From positions 829,911 to 893,910 of the forward strand of contig NZ_LN679998.1 of assembly GCF_000953675.1 (NCBI RefSeq): a stretch of 64,000 bases of DNA, given 5' to 3'. A model generated the notes under the pieces. That model was not told where the DNA came from and ran no database searches. It saw only the letters and a program-made list of their open reading frames with translations. A program made the position numbers and the translations under genes. Source of the stretch: Paraclostridium sordellii. Its GTDB lineage: Bacteria > Bacillota > Clostridia > Peptostreptococcales > Peptostreptococcaceae. Of the stretch, positions 61,668 through 64,000 are shown piece after piece (within the stretch, counting starts at the first letter, position 1; each line of letters starts with the position of its first letter).

Positions 61668-61709
61668 AATAATAAATTATAGGAAAATAATCCTATAATT
61701 TATTATTTT
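61666..61709 (+). terminator. Hairpin terminator overlapping stop codon
   Basis: Arms 61666-61684 and 61691-61709 pair perfectly over 19 bp (AATAAATTATAGGA core), overlapping the stop of the YhfC gene. Confidence 0.8.
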
Positions 61710-61720
61710 ACAAAATAGGT

Positions 61721-61780
61721 AAAAAGGTCATATAAGGATACAGTTTTTAATAAAACTTTATTCTTATATGACCTTTTTTG
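61721..61780. terminator. Second hairpin before kdpA
   Basis: Arms 61721-61736 and 61763-61778 pair perfectly over 16 bp (AAAAAGGTCATATAAG); the 26-base loop contains a further GTTTT/AAAAC stem. T-run after. Possibly a back-up terminator insulating kdp. Confidence 0.7.
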
Positions 61781-61833
61781 TTAAATAGAATTTATATATA
61801 AATAAACTAAAAAAATTATTTATTTAAATATGA

Positions 61834-61872
61834 ATCTTAATACAATCTTAATACATATTAATTCATCTTAAC
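61834..61872 (+). promoter_or_regulatory. Four phased direct repeats upstream of kdpA
   Basis: ATCTTAAT (61834), ATCTTAAT (61845), ATATTAAT (61855) and ATCTTAAC (61865) start at intervals of 11, 10 and 10 bases, one helical turn each. This is the layout of OmpR/PhoB-type response-regulator sites. KdpE is the obvious candidate for a kdp promoter. Confidence 0.6.
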
Positions 61873-61930
61873 GCTCAATTAATGTGAAAAAAAATAAAAT
61901 GATTATATAAAATATTTAGGAGGAATAAAT

Positions 61931-63673
61931 ATGAGTAGTATTTTGATTCAAGTTATAGTATTTATTTTGCTAGTTTTATTATTAGCAAAACCCTTAGGAA
62001 TTTATATTTCTAAAGTATTTAAAAATGAAAAAGTATTTTTAAGCAAAATTATAATACCAGTGGAGAAATTCATTTATAAAGTTTTAAAAGTGAATGAAAA
62101 AGAAGAAATGAATGGTAAGGAATATACAATAAGTTTAATTTCTTTTAGTATCTTAAGTTTACTATTTGTTTTATTTTTACAGATGGTACAGTATTTACTT
62201 CCGTTAAATCCAGAAAAATTGGCCAATGTAAGATGGGATTTAGCTTTTAACACAGCAATAAGTTTTGTAACTAATACTAACTGGCAGTCATATAGCGGAG
62301 AAACTACATTGAGTTATTTATCTCAAATGATAGGGTTAACAGTTCAAAATTTTGTATCAGCAGCTGTTGGTATAAGTGTACTTATGGTTTTAATAAGAGG
62401 ATTTAAAAGAAGTAAAATTTCTAAGTTAGGAAACTTTTGGGTGGATTTAACTAAATCTACTTTATATATACTTTTACCGTTATCCTTTGTATTAGCAATA
62501 TTTTTAACTACACAGGGAGTAGTACAAAACCTAAAACCATATCAAGAAGTTAGTTTAGTTCAAGAAATGACTTTAGATAATGGAGAGGTTATTGATAAGC
62601 AAATAATTCCTGGTGGACCGGCTGCAAGCCAGATAGCTATAAAACAACTAGGTACAAATGGAGGAGGATTCTTTGGAACAAATTCAGCTCATCCATTAGA
62701 AAATCCAACATATTTATCTAATTTAGCACAAGTAGTGTCTATAATTTTAATACCTGCAGCATTATGTTTCACTTTTGGAGATATGATGAATGATAAAAAA
62801 CAAGGAAAAGTTATTTTATATGCAATGTTAATTATATTTATATTGGCTATGAGCGCTACGATATATTTTGAATATAAATCTACACCAGAACTTGTAAATA
62901 ATGTAAGTATAAACAGTGATATTTCATTAGGACAATCTGGTGGTAATATGGAAGGCAAAGAAACTAGATTTGGTGTGACAAACTCATCAATATGGGGCGT
63001 AGCAACAACTTCAGCATCTAATGGGTCAGTAAACTCAATGCATGATTCCTTTACACCAATTGGCGGAATGACTATGATGATACTTATGCAACTTGGAGAA
63101 GTTATATTTGGTGGAGTTGGATGTGGACTTTATGGAATGTTAGCATTTGTAATACTTACAGTGTTTATATCAGGGCTTATGGTTGGTAGAACACCTGAGT
63201 ATTTAGGAAAGAAAATAGAACCATATGAAATGAAAATGGCATCTATATTAATTATAACTACACCAGTTTTAGTTTTAGTTGGAACTTCTATAATTTGTTT
63301 ACTACCAAGTGTTAATGAGATTTTAAATAACAGTGGAGCACATGGATTTTCAGAAATATTATATGCATTAAGTTCTACAGGAAATAACAATGGTAGTGCC
63401 TTTGCAGGATTTAGTGCAAACAATGTGTTTGTAAATGTCCTAACAGGTATAGTTATGCTACTAGCTCGTTTTATACCTATAGTTTTAATTATAAAAATAG
63501 CTCAATCTTTAGCTAGTAAAAAAATAGTTCCAGCAAGTTCTGGTACTTTAGCTACCAATAACATGTTATTTGTATTTTTATTAGTAGGAGTTGTGCTTAT
63601 GATAGGTGCATTAAGTTTTCTACCTTCATTAGCGCTTGGACCAATAGCAGAACATTTAAGTATGATATTTTAA
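61931..63673 (+). CDS. kdpA: Potassium-transporting ATPase subunit A
   Basis: A 580-residue K+-binding, translocating subunit of the KdpFABC pump, with about ten membrane segments and four selectivity-filter-like loops: FVTNTNWQSYSGE (about residue 110), QLGTNGGGFFGTNSAHPLENP (shortened: TNGGGFFGTNSAHP, about 240), TTSASNGSVNSMHD (about 358) and SSTGNNNGSAFAG (about 480). It imports K+ under limitation. AGGAGGA precedes the ATG. kdpB follows after 23 bases. No kdpF is evident upstream. Phased repeats upstream suggest KdpE control. Confidence 0.96.
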   Translation: MSSILIQVIVFILLVLLLAKPLGIYISKVFKNEKVFLSKIIIPVEKFIYKVLKVNEKEEMNGKEYTISLISFSILSLLFVLFLQMVQYLLPLNPEKLANVRWDLAFNTAISFVTNTNWQSYSGETTLSYLSQMIGLTVQNFVSAAVGISVLMVLIRGFKRSKISKLGNFWVDLTKSTLYILLPLSFVLAIFLTTQGVVQNLKPYQEVSLVQEMTLDNGEVIDKQIIPGGPAASQIAIKQLGTNGGGFFGTNSAHPLENPTYLSNLAQVVSIILIPAALCFTFGDMMNDKKQGKVILYAMLIIFILAMSATIYFEYKSTPELVNNVSINSDISLGQSGGNMEGKETRFGVTNSSIWGVATTSASNGSVNSMHDSFTPIGGMTMMILMQLGEVIFGGVGCGLYGMLAFVILTVFISGLMVGRTPEYLGKKIEPYEMKMASILIITTPVLVLVGTSIICLLPSVNEILNNSGAHGFSEILYALSSTGNNNGSAFAGFSANNVFVNVLTGIVMLLARFIPIVLIIKIAQSLASKKIVPASSGTLATNNMLFVFLLVGVVLMIGALSFLPSLALGPIAEHLSMIF

Positions 63674-63696
63674 ATATTTAATGAGGAGATATTAAT

Positions 63697-64000
63697 ATGA
63701 GTGATTTAAATAAAAATTTTATTGATAAAGATACTTTAAAACAAGCTTTTAAAGACTCTTTTAAGAAATTAGATTTTAAAGTTCAGCTTAAAAACCCAGT
63801 AATGTTTATAGTTTATATAGGTTCAATAATTACTAGTATTATAACTTTATTGGCTTTTTTAAATGTTACAAAAGACGACCCTATATTTACTTTATTAATA
63901 AGTATATTTTTATGGGCTACTGTACTATTTGCAAATTTTGCAGAAGCTATAGCCGAAGGTCGTGGTAAAGCTCAAGCTAGTAGTTTAAGAGCTGCAAAAA
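63697..64000 (+). CDS. kdpB: Potassium-transporting ATPase ATP-binding subunit, 3' end outside window
   Basis: The first 101 codons of KdpB, running off the right edge. After a helical N-terminus (DLNKNFIDKDTLKQAFKDSF) comes KLDFKVQLKNPVMFIVYIGS and a membrane segment. The window ends in NFAEAIAEGRGKAQASSLR, the diagnostic KdpB motif that follows the second membrane helix. KdpB is the P-type ATPase that energises K+ import with KdpA. ATG 63697 is 8 bases after GAGGAG; in operon with kdpA. Confidence 0.95.
   Translation, partial: MSDLNKNFIDKDTLKQAFKDSFKKLDFKVQLKNPVMFIVYIGSIITSIITLLAFLNVTKDDPIFTLLISIFLWATVLFANFAEAIAEGRGKAQASSLRAAK

Noticed and set aside
61721-61780. c-di-AMP (ydaO-type) riboswitch upstream of kdpA
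   Set aside because: Only a simple terminator-like hairpin is present; the conserved ydaO core sequences are missing.
1-64000. CRISPR arrays, tRNA/rRNA genes, insertion sequences or prophage genes
   Set aside because: No regularly spaced repeats, tRNA-like cloverleaf with conserved T-loop, transposase or phage structural proteins were recognised on either strand.

Overview
The window is AT-rich (roughly 28% GC by eye), densely coded, with strong GGAGG-type ribosome binding sites, many TTG and GTG starts, and U-tailed hairpins after most transcription units. Protein families (RsiV/SigV lysozyme system, stand-alone rubrerythrin, GGGtGRT protein, nitrogenase-like orphan, DapH-type lysine pathway, CodY-like box, many amino-acid and peptide transporters) point to an anaerobic clostridial Firmicute. 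It is most likely Peptostreptococcaceae (Paraclostridium/Paeniclostridium/Clostridioides relatives). This is inferred from family content, not from a database match. No rRNA, tRNA, CRISPR array, insertion sequence or prophage was seen.

Layout. 1-7.7 kb: 3' end of an ABC-F protein, small membrane proteins, a ferredoxin plus polyferredoxin-like membrane protein, VanZ-like protein, aromatic-acid exporter, LCP wall-polymer transferase, K+ channel-like protein. 7.8-22.1 kb: peptide and amino-acid metabolism (P1 peptidase, AbgT transporter, FAD/Rieske oxidoreductase, asparaginase, gamma-glutamyl hydrolase-like amidotransferase) and the asd-dapA-dapB-dapH lysine/diaminopimelate operon, flanked by two OppA-like lipoproteins. 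22.5-28.4 kb: APC permease behind a consensus promoter and a CodY-like box, MazG-like and PspC proteins, an SH3-3D wall hydrolase behind WalR-like boxes, a dicarboxylate symporter. 28.4-32.9 kb: TPP riboswitch and thiD-thiM-tenA-thiT-thiE-thiT operon. 33-45.7 kb: DUF6241 protein, 5'-3' exonuclease, moaC-MOSC, brnQ with a long attenuator-like leader, second APC permease, ABC exporter behind a palindromic operator, a cyclase-like protein related to Pycsar PycC, and a sigV-rsiV operon with a 31-residue ORF. 45.8-57.5 kb: PEP carboxykinase, HPF, channel protein convergent with a DUF308/papain-like fusion, a MacAB-type efflux set, IscU-like/GGGtGRT pair, rubrerythrin. 57.9-64 kb: orphan nitrogenase-like protein, Cys-rich coiled-coil protein, amidase, YhfC protein, kdpA and the start of kdpB.

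Most unusual observation: both OppA-like proteins are circularly permuted. Behind the lipoprotein signal peptide, each begins with what is normally the C-terminal lobe (NARKAI...), runs through the usual C-terminus (YKWADVDK), and continues into the usual mature N-terminus (LNIT/LNLT...). Each ends where the chain normally crosses to the second lobe (YFLMLN / YFLLLN). The shared breakpoint in two diverged, oppositely oriented genes argues against an assembly error. Other highlights are the brnQ leader with an aromatic-rich leader peptide and tandem terminators, a bidirectional terminator that encodes the same C-terminal peptide on both strands, an orphan PycC-like cyclase, a partnerless nitrogenase-like protein, an ABC-F frameshift, and several regulatory repeats.
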